Below, piece after piece: positions 56,773 to 64,000 of a DNA stretch of 64,000 bases. The stretch is from positions 20,484 through 84,483 of the forward strand of contig CAILUI010000071.1 in NCBI GenBank assembly GCA_903837355.1. The letters are read 5' to 3'. Position numbers and translations under genes: made by a program. Source of the DNA: an uncultured Victivallales bacterium. Lineage in GTDB: Bacteria > Verrucomicrobiota > Lentisphaeria > Oligosphaerales > JAFGRS01. Within the stretch, counting starts at the first letter, position 1. Each line of letters opens with the position of its first letter. Below the pieces are notes generated by a model, which was given only the letters and a program-made list of their open reading frames with translations, had not been told where the DNA came from and made no database searches.

Positions 56773-57876
56773 ATGCAGTCCCCCCGAGACGTGGTTGATG
56801 CCCTCTTGCGCCGCCAGCCGGCTGAGCGCGTGGCCTTCACGGACAGCCCGTGGAGCGACACCCTGCGCGATTGGGTCAAGCAGGGCTACCCGGCCGACGA
56901 CAAGGGCAACCCCGTCGCCCCTGTCGAGCACTTCAACTTCGACCTGGCCGGCTGCGGCGGCTGGTTCGACTGGCAGCCGTTGCTGGGCGTCAGCGAACTG
57001 GTTGAGGAGACCGCCGAGTGGTCGGTGCGGCGCAATGGCGCCGGGGCCGCGCTGAAGTACTGGAAGAACAAGTCGGGGACGCCCGAGCACATCGATTTCC
57101 GCATGAATAGCCGTGCCGTGTGGGAGCGGGACTACCGGCCGCACCTGGTCGGTACGGCCGGCCAGCGCGTCACCGAGCAGGTTCTGGAGAACACCCGCAA
57201 GGCCCTTGAGGATCAGCGCCGCAAAGGCCGTTGGGCGCACTACGGGCACATGTTCATCTGGGAATGCATGCGGGCCAGCCTGGGCGATCTCTGTCTATAT
57301 GAAAGCATGGTGGTGGAGCCGGACTGGATCCACGACTACTGCCGCGTTTACACGGATCTGTACAAAGAGTGTTTCCGGCGCCTCATCGAGCAGTCCGGGA
57401 AGCCGGACGGCATCTGGCTCTACGAGGACTTGGGCTACCGGGATCGTACCTTCTGCGCGCCGGCCGTGTATCGCGATGTCATCTTCCCCTACTACACGGA
57501 GATGGTCGAATTCTTCCACGGCTATGATCTGCCGGTGGTGCTGCACACCTGTGGTTTCACGGAATCCATTCTGGATCTGGTGGTGGCGGCGGGCTTCGAC
57601 GGCCTGAACCCGATGGAGGTCAAGGCCGGCAACCGGCCGCTGTGGATCGCGGAGCACTACGGCGACCGGCTGTGTCTGATCGGCGGACTGGACGAGCGCC
57701 TCCTGGAGACCGGCGACCGCGCTGTTATCCGCCGCGGTGTGACCGAGTTGGTGGAGGGCATGAAGGCACGCGGGGCGCGCTTCGTCTACGCCTCCGACCA
57801 CTCGATCTCGACCAATGTCACCTATGACAGCTTCCGGTTCGCCGTCGACGTCTACCGCGAGCACATGCGCTACTGA
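56773..57876 (+). CDS. UroD-like protein lacking the distal Cys
   Basis: This 367-residue member of the uroporphyrinogen-decarboxylase superfamily has SPRDVVDALLRRQPAERVAF at the start, WECMRASLGDLCLYESMVVE in the middle and LPVVLHTCGFTESILDLVVA near the C-terminus. His-x-Cys is kept, but the following segment reads GLNPMEVKAGNRPLW, so the distal metal-ligand Cys is missing. Such proteins are common beside carbohydrate genes in planctomycete-like bacteria, and their function is not established. The start follows AAGGAGAG. The DUF6785-type gene begins 19 bases after the stop. Confidence 0.82.
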   Translation: MQSPRDVVDALLRRQPAERVAFTDSPWSDTLRDWVKQGYPADDKGNPVAPVEHFNFDLAGCGGWFDWQPLLGVSELVEETAEWSVRRNGAGAALKYWKNKSGTPEHIDFRMNSRAVWERDYRPHLVGTAGQRVTEQVLENTRKALEDQRRKGRWAHYGHMFIWECMRASLGDLCLYESMVVEPDWIHDYCRVYTDLYKECFRRLIEQSGKPDGIWLYEDLGYRDRTFCAPAVYRDVIFPYYTEMVEFFHGYDLPVVLHTCGFTESILDLVVAAGFDGLNPMEVKAGNRPLWIAEHYGDRLCLIGGLDERLLETGDRAVIRRGVTELVEGMKARGARFVYASDHSISTNVTYDSFRFAVDVYREHMRY

Positions 57877-57895
57877 GCGAAGGGTGGTTCCGGGC

Positions 57896-59962
57896 ATGAC
57901 GTGGCGTGCTGTCTGCATCGGCGTGCTGTGCTCGCTGTTCATCGCGGGTGCGGGGTACGTCAACGACCGGCTGCTGGATCTGGAGAGCTTCAACAGCGGC
58001 CACCAGTTGCCCGTCATCGTGCTGGGTACGCTGTTTGTGGTGGTGGCCGGGCTCAACCCCCTGCTGGCCCGCTGGAATCGCCGTCTGCCCTTGGTGCCGG
58101 CGGAACTGGCGATCATCGTGACCCTGTCCATGGTGGCCTGCAGCATCCCGGGGCGTGGGCTCATGGAGCAGTTCACCCAAGTCCTGGTCATGCCGCACCA
58201 CTGGAGCCGGGTGACGCCGGGGTGGAAGGACCGGCAGATGCTCGAGTACGTGCCGAAGCCGGCCCTGGTGACGGTCAACGAGGACACCTACGACCGTGTC
58301 GTCTCGGGCTATATCATGGGCGCCGAGACGCGCGGTAGAGTGCCGCCGCCGTTGCTGACGCGTCTGCGCGAGAAGTGGGACCGCGTGCCGTGGTCGGCCT
58401 GGTGGCTGCCGCTGCGCACCTGGGTGCCGATGGTCCTGTTGCTGGGGGTCGCTTCGGCGTGTCTGGCGCTGATCGTGCACCAGCAGTGGTCGCACCACGA
58501 GTTCCTGAGCTACCCCATTGCCACCTTCACAAGCTCCCTACTCGAGCGCGCTCCCGGCAGCGTCTACCCGGCCGCCCTGCGCAGTCGCCTGTTCTGGATC
58601 GGCTTCCTGATCATCTTCGCCATCCGCTCCAACAATGGCCTCTGCGTCTGGTTCCCCGATGCCTTGGTACCGGTGAAGTTGAGCTGGTTGCTGACGCCGT
58701 TCGCCGTGGTCATGCCCTGGCTGCTGAAAGTGCAGTACGGCGGCGAGTTGCTGCGCCTGGACCTCTTCCCGCTGGTGGTGGCCTTTGCCTTCTTCCTCAG
58801 TGCCGAGATCTCCTTTACGCTGGGTGTCTCGCAGCTGGCCTGGGTGCTGTTTGCGCTGCCGATGGTGACCGTCGGGGTGAATCTCTCCACGGACTGGATC
58901 GGGGGCTGGCAGGGCTGGGAGCGGGCCGGGGCCTATCTGGCCTTTGCCCTGATCCTGCTCTACACCGGCCGGCAATACTACAAGGAAGTGCTTCTGGGGG
59001 CCGTCGGTCTGCGCCGCGGCGCCGGTCCGGCGCCCAACCTCTGGGCCATGCGCCTGCTGTTCGCGGCAACGCTATTGCTGATCGTGCTGATCGTGCGGCT
59101 GGGTCTCGAGTGGCCCCTGGCCGTCATCCTCGTACTGCTGACGCTGCTGTCGCTGGTGGTGCTCTCGCGCATCAGTGCCGAGACCGGCCTGTTCTTCATC
59201 CAGCCGCGCTGGATTCCCTTCGGGGTCATGATGGCGGGCCTGGGCGGCTTCACCATGCCCCCCGGCGCCATCATCACCGCGGGCTTCGTCTGCATGGTGC
59301 TCGCCGTCGACCAGAGCCAGTCGCTGATGCCCTACCTGACCAACGGCCTGAAGATCTGCGAGCGGGTCGCCCTCCGGCCTCTGCAGGCGGCGCGCTGGGC
59401 CACCGCCATCTACGTCGTCGGGGTCATCCTGGCCATCGTGGTCGTGCTGGTTTGTACCTACGACATGGGCGCCCCCACCGACTACAACTGGTCGCACCAG
59501 CGCATTCCCACGATGCCCTTCCGCGCGGCCGAGCCTGAGATCATGCGGTTGCAGGGCATGGGCAGCCTGGCCGAGGCTGCCGCGCTACCCTGGACGCAGC
59601 GCCTGGGCCGCATTGCGCCGACGGGGAATTTCCTGTGGGCCTTCGGGGCCGGGTTCGGGCTCGTCCTGGTCTGCAGCGCCCTGCGCCTGCGCCTGCCCTG
59701 GTGGCCCATTCATCCGGTGATGTTCATGCTCTGGGCCACCTACCCGATGGCGACCACCTGCTGGTCGTTCTTCGTTGGCTGGCTGATCAAGGTCTTCGCC
59801 GTGCGCTTCGGCGGCAACCGCACCGCGCTGCGCCTCAAACCGCTGATGATCGGCGTCATCTCCGGCGAGATCCTCGCCGCTCTCGTCTTCATGATCGTCG
59901 GCGCTGTCTACTTCTTCGCCACCGGCCAGAAGCCTCTGGCCTATCGCTATTTCCCGCGCTGA
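57896..59962 (+). CDS. DUF6785/DUF6784-type multi-span membrane protein
   Basis: This 688-residue protein has about 13 membrane helices and a hydrophilic loop at residues ~95-160 (GRGLMEQFTQVLVMPHHWSR). Landmarks are PLVPAELAIIVTLSMVACSI, LSAEISFTLGVSQLAWVLFA, RWIPFGVMMAGLGGFTMPPG and VDQSQSLMPYLTNGLKICER. The layout resembles the OPT-like DUF6785/DUF6784 proteins typical of planctomycete and Armatimonadota genomes, often next to UroD-like genes. A transport role is inferred from topology; substrate unknown. It lies between a UroD-like gene and an amidohydrolase on the same strand with short gaps. Confidence 0.75.
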   Translation: MTWRAVCIGVLCSLFIAGAGYVNDRLLDLESFNSGHQLPVIVLGTLFVVVAGLNPLLARWNRRLPLVPAELAIIVTLSMVACSIPGRGLMEQFTQVLVMPHHWSRVTPGWKDRQMLEYVPKPALVTVNEDTYDRVVSGYIMGAETRGRVPPPLLTRLREKWDRVPWSAWWLPLRTWVPMVLLLGVASACLALIVHQQWSHHEFLSYPIATFTSSLLERAPGSVYPAALRSRLFWIGFLIIFAIRSNNGLCVWFPDALVPVKLSWLLTPFAVVMPWLLKVQYGGELLRLDLFPLVVAFAFFLSAEISFTLGVSQLAWVLFALPMVTVGVNLSTDWIGGWQGWERAGAYLAFALILLYTGRQYYKEVLLGAVGLRRGAGPAPNLWAMRLLFAATLLLIVLIVRLGLEWPLAVILVLLTLLSLVVLSRISAETGLFFIQPRWIPFGVMMAGLGGFTMPPGAIITAGFVCMVLAVDQSQSLMPYLTNGLKICERVALRPLQAARWATAIYVVGVILAIVVVLVCTYDMGAPTDYNWSHQRIPTMPFRAAEPEIMRLQGMGSLAEAAALPWTQRLGRIAPTGNFLWAFGAGFGLVLVCSALRLRLPWWPIHPVMFMLWATYPMATTCWSFFVGWLIKVFAVRFGGNRTALRLKPLMIGVISGEILAALVFMIVGAVYFFATGQKPLAYRYFPR

Positions 59963-59999
59963 GCCGACGTTGTGGGCAGCCTGTAGGGGAGATGTGGCC

Positions 60000-61706
60000 A
60001 TGCCGAATCCGCTGATCTTCGACTGCTGGGCCGCCTATGGCCCGCATCCCGCCAAGGATCCCGAGCAGCGCTGGACCCTCGACCACCTGCTGGCGGACCT
60101 CGATCTCTACGGCATCAGCGCCGCGCTGGTACGCCACGAGCAGTGCCAGTACTACGACCCGATGCATGCCAACCAGCGCCTGGTGGCGGAGATTGCGGCC
60201 CATCGCGACCGGCTCTACCCGTGTTGGTGCGTCATGCCCCATCAGGCTGGCGACTTCCCGCCGCCGCCGGTCTTGTTGCGCGCCATGGACCAGCACGATG
60301 TGCGGGCCGCGTTGCTGACGCCAGCCGCGCATGGGTACCCGGTCCACGCCGATGTCCTGGGGCCGCTGGCCAAGGCCTGCAAGCGGCGGCGCCTGCTGCT
60401 GCTGACGACCCTCGGCGAACTCGGCTGCAACTACGAGACGGCCGTCACCTTCTGCCGGCTGTTCGAGCCCTGCCCCGTGATCGTCGCCGAGGCCACCTGG
60501 TCGCAGTGGCGCCTGCTGATCCCCGTCCTCGATGCGTGCCCCAACGCCTGCGTCGAACTCAGCGCCTTCCAGGCCAACCGGGCCCTGGAGTTCCTTACCG
60601 AGCGCTATGGCGCCGGCCGCGTCCTGCTCGGCAGCGGGCTGCCCGGCCGCAGCGGCGGCGCCGCGCGGGCCGTGGTGGATTGGTCTCTGGCCAGCGCCGA
60701 GACGGTGGCCCAGGTGGCCGGCCTGAATCTGGCGCGCCTGCTCAAGGTGGAGCCGCCGCCGCCGTTGCCGATAGCGGATACTGCTGACGACCTGGTCCGC
60801 GAGGCCCGCTCCGGGCAGCCTCTCTCGACCCTCGTCCTCGACGCCCATTGCCACGTGCTCGACGACGGCCTGAACGGCGCCGGCAGCCACTACGTCATGC
60901 TCAAAGGCGACAGCCTGAACATGCTTGAACTGACCCGCCGCATCGGGGTGGATGTCACGGCCATGATGAGTTGGAGCGGTACCGTCAGCATGGACGTGGA
61001 GGCGGGTAACGCGCTGATCGCCCAGGTGGTGCAGCGCTCACCGGAGGAGATCATCGGCCTCTCATCGGCCGACCCCACGCACCAGACCGCGGCGGAGATC
61101 CGCGCTCTCTGCGAGGTCCTCCACGGCCAGCTTGGTTTCCGGGGTCTGAAGCCCTACGTCCGCAACGACGTCCCCTACAACGATCCGCGCTACGACGATT
61201 ACTGGCACTATGCCAACGAGCATCGCCTCTACGGCCTGCTGCATACCGGCGCGAATGTCGGTGGCTTGGGCGCCGTTCGCGACCTGGCCCGGTGCTTCCC
61301 CGAAGTCACCTTCATCGTGGCCCATGTGGGCAGTTCGTGGGGCCTGGCGCGCCAGGTCGTCGATGCGGCCCTCGACTTCCCCAACATCATGGCTGAGTTG
61401 ACCTACACCGCCGCCATCAACCGCATCATCGAGTGGCTCTGCGGCCACCTCGGTCCAGAGCGCGTGCTCTTTGGTACGGACGCGCCCATGCGTGACCCGC
61501 GGCCGCAACTGGGCTGGTGCGTGCATACGGCCCTGCCGGTCGAGCACAAACGCCTGATCGTCGGCGGTAACTTCGCTCGTATCCTCGGCCGCGGCCGCCT
61601 GCCGGGGCATGAGCTGCCCGCCGTCATCCGCCGGCATCTGCAGGGGCTGAGCGGGGGCCCTGGCGCCGACCCTGCAAGGCCGGGTCCGACCACGGCAGCG
61701 GTCTAG
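60000..61706 (+). CDS. Two-domain amidohydrolase (tandem amidohydrolase_2 units)
   Basis: This 568-residue protein contains two TIM-barrel amidohydrolase units. The N-terminal one (~1-260) is degenerate: it keeps the fold (FDCWAAYGPHPAKDP; VRHEQCQYYDPMHANQRLVA; FLTERYGAGRVLLGSGLPGR) but its first strand lacks the HxH. The C-terminal one (~275-540) is complete: VLDAHCHVLDDG (metal HxH), GLLHTGANVGG, VTFIVAHVGSSWG and RVLFGTDAPMRDPR (catalytic Asp). Single-unit relatives hydrolyse or decarboxylate cyclic substrates. A two-unit fusion with one inactive half is unusual. The ATG at 60000 is used. Confidence 0.82.
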   Translation: MPNPLIFDCWAAYGPHPAKDPEQRWTLDHLLADLDLYGISAALVRHEQCQYYDPMHANQRLVAEIAAHRDRLYPCWCVMPHQAGDFPPPPVLLRAMDQHDVRAALLTPAAHGYPVHADVLGPLAKACKRRRLLLLTTLGELGCNYETAVTFCRLFEPCPVIVAEATWSQWRLLIPVLDACPNACVELSAFQANRALEFLTERYGAGRVLLGSGLPGRSGGAARAVVDWSLASAETVAQVAGLNLARLLKVEPPPPLPIADTADDLVREARSGQPLSTLVLDAHCHVLDDGLNGAGSHYVMLKGDSLNMLELTRRIGVDVTAMMSWSGTVSMDVEAGNALIAQVVQRSPEEIIGLSSADPTHQTAAEIRALCEVLHGQLGFRGLKPYVRNDVPYNDPRYDDYWHYANEHRLYGLLHTGANVGGLGAVRDLARCFPEVTFIVAHVGSSWGLARQVVDAALDFPNIMAELTYTAAINRIIEWLCGHLGPERVLFGTDAPMRDPRPQLGWCVHTALPVEHKRLIVGGNFARILGRGRLPGHELPAVIRRHLQGLSGGPGADPARPGPTTAAV

Positions 61707-62254
61707 AACGCCTCGGCAATGAGCTCCTCGAGTCCCGGCAGCCGATAGCGCTCGCAGAGCGCGCGGACGTCCGCGAGATCGAGTTCCGGATTGCGGACCA
61801 GCAACTCGACGATGTCGGCCTTCGACTTATGGCCGCCGGCATAAAGCTTGAGCGCGATCAGATGCGGCATGGGAACGAGCCGCAGCGGGCTCCCCGCCCG
61901 CACGACCAACTGCGCCTCCCTGACGGCGTCATCGATGACCGCCGGGAAGCGGTCCGCGTAGCTGATGATCTGCAGTACGCCGAAGGGACCGGTCACGTCG
62001 ATCACGCCCCCCGGGGGATCGTCGCCGTCCGGCTCCCGCAGTTCGGCCGTATAGCCTACCTGCCGGAGCGCGGCCAGCACGGCACGCAAGGTCGGCAGGT
62101 CGGCGTTGACGCCCAGATCGAGGTCGTCCGTCTGGCGGACATAGTGGTAAGCTGCGAGTGCCACCGCGCCGATGACCACGGCACTCACCCGATGCCGCTC
62201 CAGGAGGACGGCAGTGTCTTCAGCGGCGCGCAGCAGAGCTTCAGGGTCGCGCAC
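61703..62254 (-). CDS. Nucleotidyltransferase-fold protein
   Basis: This 183-residue protein has the small nucleotidyltransferase core: VIGAVALAAYHYVRQTDDLD followed by LGVNADLPTLRAVLAALRQV, the G.(a/s)l....R.T.DiD motif with both metal-binding Asp residues. The C-terminal helical part (LRLVPMPHLIALKLYAGGHK; SKADIVELLVRNPELDLADV) resembles AbiEii-type and DUF6036-type proteins, some of which are toxins that modify tRNA. A GTG start lies three bases after a 53-codon gene on the same strand. Toxin function is possible but unproven. Confidence 0.75.
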   Translation of the reverse strand: MRDPEALLRAAEDTAVLLERHRVSAVVIGAVALAAYHYVRQTDDLDLGVNADLPTLRAVLAALRQVGYTAELREPDGDDPPGGVIDVTGPFGVLQIISYADRFPAVIDDAVREAQLVVRAGSPLRLVPMPHLIALKLYAGGHKSKADIVELLVRNPELDLADVRALCERYRLPGLEELIAEAF

Positions 62255-62257
62255 GCC

Positions 62258-62419
62258 TCAGCCCTCCTTCGCCTTGGGCTTGAGCCAGGAGAAGCGTTCG
62301 CCCATTGAGAGTGCGGCCTTGACCCTGTCCTCGATGGTGGTCCCGCGCAGACGCGCCATCTCGTGCTGACGCGACTGCGCGGCGCAGGCGCTTCGTCGTG
62401 GCTGGTGAATGGTGTTCAT
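62258..62419 (-). CDS. Small basic protein paired with the nucleotidyltransferase gene
   Basis: This 53-residue protein reads MNTIHQPRRSACAAQSRQHE, then MARLRGTTIEDRVKAALSMG and ERFSWLKPKAKEG. It is basic and probably helical, and its stop lies three bases before the GTG of the nucleotidyltransferase, a spacing usual for antitoxin-toxin pairs. I know no family. It was found by reading the minus strand between the nucleotidyltransferase and the next gene. The arrangement, with the short gene first and tightly coupled, is the main evidence. Confidence 0.55.
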   Translation of the reverse strand: MNTIHQPRRSACAAQSRQHEMARLRGTTIEDRVKAALSMGERFSWLKPKAKEG

Positions 62420-62676
62420 GGGCAGAACCGCGCGCTTGAGAGACTACTCTTGAGCGGATGCTGATGAGAATAGCCGCAGAAGCCGTGGAAGCAACTGCGC
62501 GGACCGAGCCGGCACGCCATCACGGGCGGCGGTTCTCGCTCCCTTGACTGGAGACGGCGATCCCTGCCGGCCTGGTCGGCCCCGCCGTATACCGCGGAAG
62601 TCAGCGCCAGCGCCGGCGGACCGCAGGCTCCAGCGCGGCGCCCACCGCGCTGCCGATCGGGGAGTGACGCGGCAGC

Positions 62677-63759
62677 TCACTTCAGCCGCAGGTTCCGCAC
62701 CTGGTCGAGGAAGTAGCGGTAGTTCGCCAGAGACGTTCCGGGCGTGATCAGGTGGTCGGCCATCAGCACCAGGCCACCCTCCTTCAGCAGCGCCACGTGG
62801 CGCTGCAGTTCCGCGTCGATGGCGGCGGGGCCCTTCTCGATCGCCAACTTGTCATAGCCGCCGAACATGCGTAGTTCGCGTCCGAAGCGCTGGCGGAAGT
62901 GCTCCGGCGTCGCGCCCCAGGTGCCGGGTTCGATGGGGAAGAGCAGGTTGACGCCGGCATCCATCCAGTTCGGCGTCAGGGGCTCGACAAAGCCATCGGA
63001 GTCGAGGCCATAGAGCGGCACGCCGAACTCGTTGAGCTTGCTGCGGATCTTACGGTAGCCCTGAGCCACGCAGCGGTCGAAAATCAGCGGGCTGACCAGC
63101 GGCCCGCTCTTACCGCAGATGTCCTCCCAGCCGAAACCGCAGTCCGGCGTGATGCCCACTGCCTGCATCCGCGGCAGGACTTGATCAAGGCCCCAGCAGG
63201 CCAGGTCGGCGATCGTGTTCACCATATCCGCGTAGCAGTCTGGATCGTCGTACATCAGGTAGGACATGTTCTCCACGCCCATCCAGTTGCGGATCCAGCC
63301 CATCATCGATGCGGTGCTGACCAGGATCGGCAACCCGGAAGCATCGGCGTGGCGGATCTGCTGGTCGAGGTTGGCCGGTACGCGGGCCGGGTCAGGCTGC
63401 AGGCGCTTCTTGTACTCCGGCCAGTCGGCAGCGGTCTTGAGGGTGAAGTCCATATAGTGCGGGATGCAGCTCTGGCTCTTCCAGGCCTGCTGGATGACCC
63501 CGTCCGTGGCCCGGAAGATGCGGTACTCGGCCGTCTCCGAGAGGGTCTCCTCGGCGAATTCCGGAAACAGCCCGAGGTTGACCCCGACACCGGCCCACAT
63601 CGGCACGGCGCCGAGGAACTCGTGGATGTTCACACCTGCCGGCAGCCCTTCCTGCTTCCAGCGTTCCATAGTCTCCGGCCAGCCGGTCCAGTGGATCACC
63701 GGCATGCGGTCGAACTCACGGTAGTGCATGATGTTCTGCCAGAGCTCGCGCGTCGTCAT
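62677..63759 (-). CDS. UroD-like protein without metal-binding motif
   Basis: This 360-residue protein belongs to the uroporphyrinogen-decarboxylase superfamily: TTRELWQNIMHYREFDRMPV at the start, IRNWMGVENMSYLMYDDPDC in the middle and LLFPIEPGTWGATPEHFRQR near the end. Where zinc-dependent members have HxCG it reads YGLDSDGFVEPL, so the metal site is absent. Asp residues in that loop recall the family's binding of polar substrates. AGGAGA lies nine bases upstream of the ATG. It belongs to the group common beside carbohydrate genes in planctomycete-like bacteria. Confidence 0.8.
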   Translation of the reverse strand: MTTRELWQNIMHYREFDRMPVIHWTGWPETMERWKQEGLPAGVNIHEFLGAVPMWAGVGVNLGLFPEFAEETLSETAEYRIFRATDGVIQQAWKSQSCIPHYMDFTLKTAADWPEYKKRLQPDPARVPANLDQQIRHADASGLPILVSTASMMGWIRNWMGVENMSYLMYDDPDCYADMVNTIADLACWGLDQVLPRMQAVGITPDCGFGWEDICGKSGPLVSPLIFDRCVAQGYRKIRSKLNEFGVPLYGLDSDGFVEPLTPNWMDAGVNLLFPIEPGTWGATPEHFRQRFGRELRMFGGYDKLAIEKGPAAIDAELQRHVALLKEGGLVLMADHLITPGTSLANYRYFLDQVRNLRLK

Positions 63760-64000
63760 CGTGCCGTTCTCCTGTGACCTTCACTCCCACCCCGGGCCCA
63801 CACCGCCGTAGGGCGCACTGTCTGCACGCCGTGGCCGCCGCTTATACCCATACCGCCGTGATCCCGGCGCCGCCAGTGCGCCGGCAGGGCGGTTCTAAGA
63901 AACCGGCGAGGGCGCCGACGGCTGGGTCTGCGATCGCCATTGGGCACCCCCGAGGCCCCCTTGCGGTCGCGCTATGGAGCATAGGGGGGCACGGCGTTGC
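63760..64000. other. Window end without a recognisable gene
   Basis: These 241 bases show no convincing coding sequence on either strand. They include the upstream region of the minus-strand UroD-like gene. A gene beginning beyond the window is possible. Confidence 0.4.

Overview
The window is GC-rich bacterial chromosome from a Gram-negative organism. An ExbB/ExbD/TonB energy-transduction operon, TolB, a WbaP-type sugar transferase, MurC and several proteins with signal peptides all imply an envelope with an outer membrane. A eukaryote-like (type 2) IleRS, several uroporphyrinogen-decarboxylase-like (UroD-like) proteins, a DUF6785-type membrane protein, tandem amidohydrolase domains and GH42-type sugar genes together resemble uncultured members of Planctomycetota, Lentisphaerota, Hydrogenedentota, Armatimonadota and similar phyla. 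The sequence alone does not settle the phylum.

Layout. 1-4.3 kb: TonB-system operon ending in a large TPR protein. 4.4-6.4 kb: a decayed strip (a gene with an internal deletion, a displaced response-regulator tail, a lamin-tail fragment) around a DMP19 gene and an intact PhoB-type regulator. 6.6-20.8 kb: a plus-strand housekeeping run (def, two membrane proteins, ileS, a coiled-coil membrane protein, a multi-TM sensor kinase, dxs, xthA, rlmB, eno) closed by tandem hairpins. 20.9-21.5 kb: a Phd/ParE-type toxin-antitoxin pair. 21.8-35.3 kb, mostly minus strand: two glycosidase-like proteins, a SpoU methyltransferase with a 12-bp minisatellite in its coding region, murC, tolB, wbaP, a transglutaminase-like membrane protein and a DUF58 protein.

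35.4-43.5 kb is a mobile and repetitive zone. It holds an IS110-family element with a possible guide-RNA hairpin, a 66-nt hairpin, two copies of a small inverted-repeat element (one split by a second such element with a 5-bp target duplication), a third small element with a 10-bp target duplication, a gene starting in ten copies of a 7-bp repeat, and an IS630-family element just upstream of an NtrB/NtrC-type two-component pair. 46-52.3 kb: a phosphoesterase, a second displaced response-regulator tail, and a minus-strand operon with a nuclease-methyltransferase HsdM, an HsdS joined to it through a T7 slippery site, a HipA-like kinase and a DUF3037 protein. 52.6-63.8 kb: a probable carbohydrate-catabolism locus with three UroD-like proteins, a GH42 beta-galactosidase, a VanX-like dipeptidase, a DUF6785-type membrane protein, a two-domain amidohydrolase and a small nucleotidyltransferase pair.

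The strongest candidate for an undescribed system is the four-gene HsdM-HsdS-HipA-DUF3037 operon, whose last three genes are joined by ATGA overlaps and whose first two may be joined by -1 frameshifting. The two displaced response-regulator 3' tails, each about 1 kb beyond an intact gene, and the nested small inverted-repeat elements are the other structures worth pursuing.
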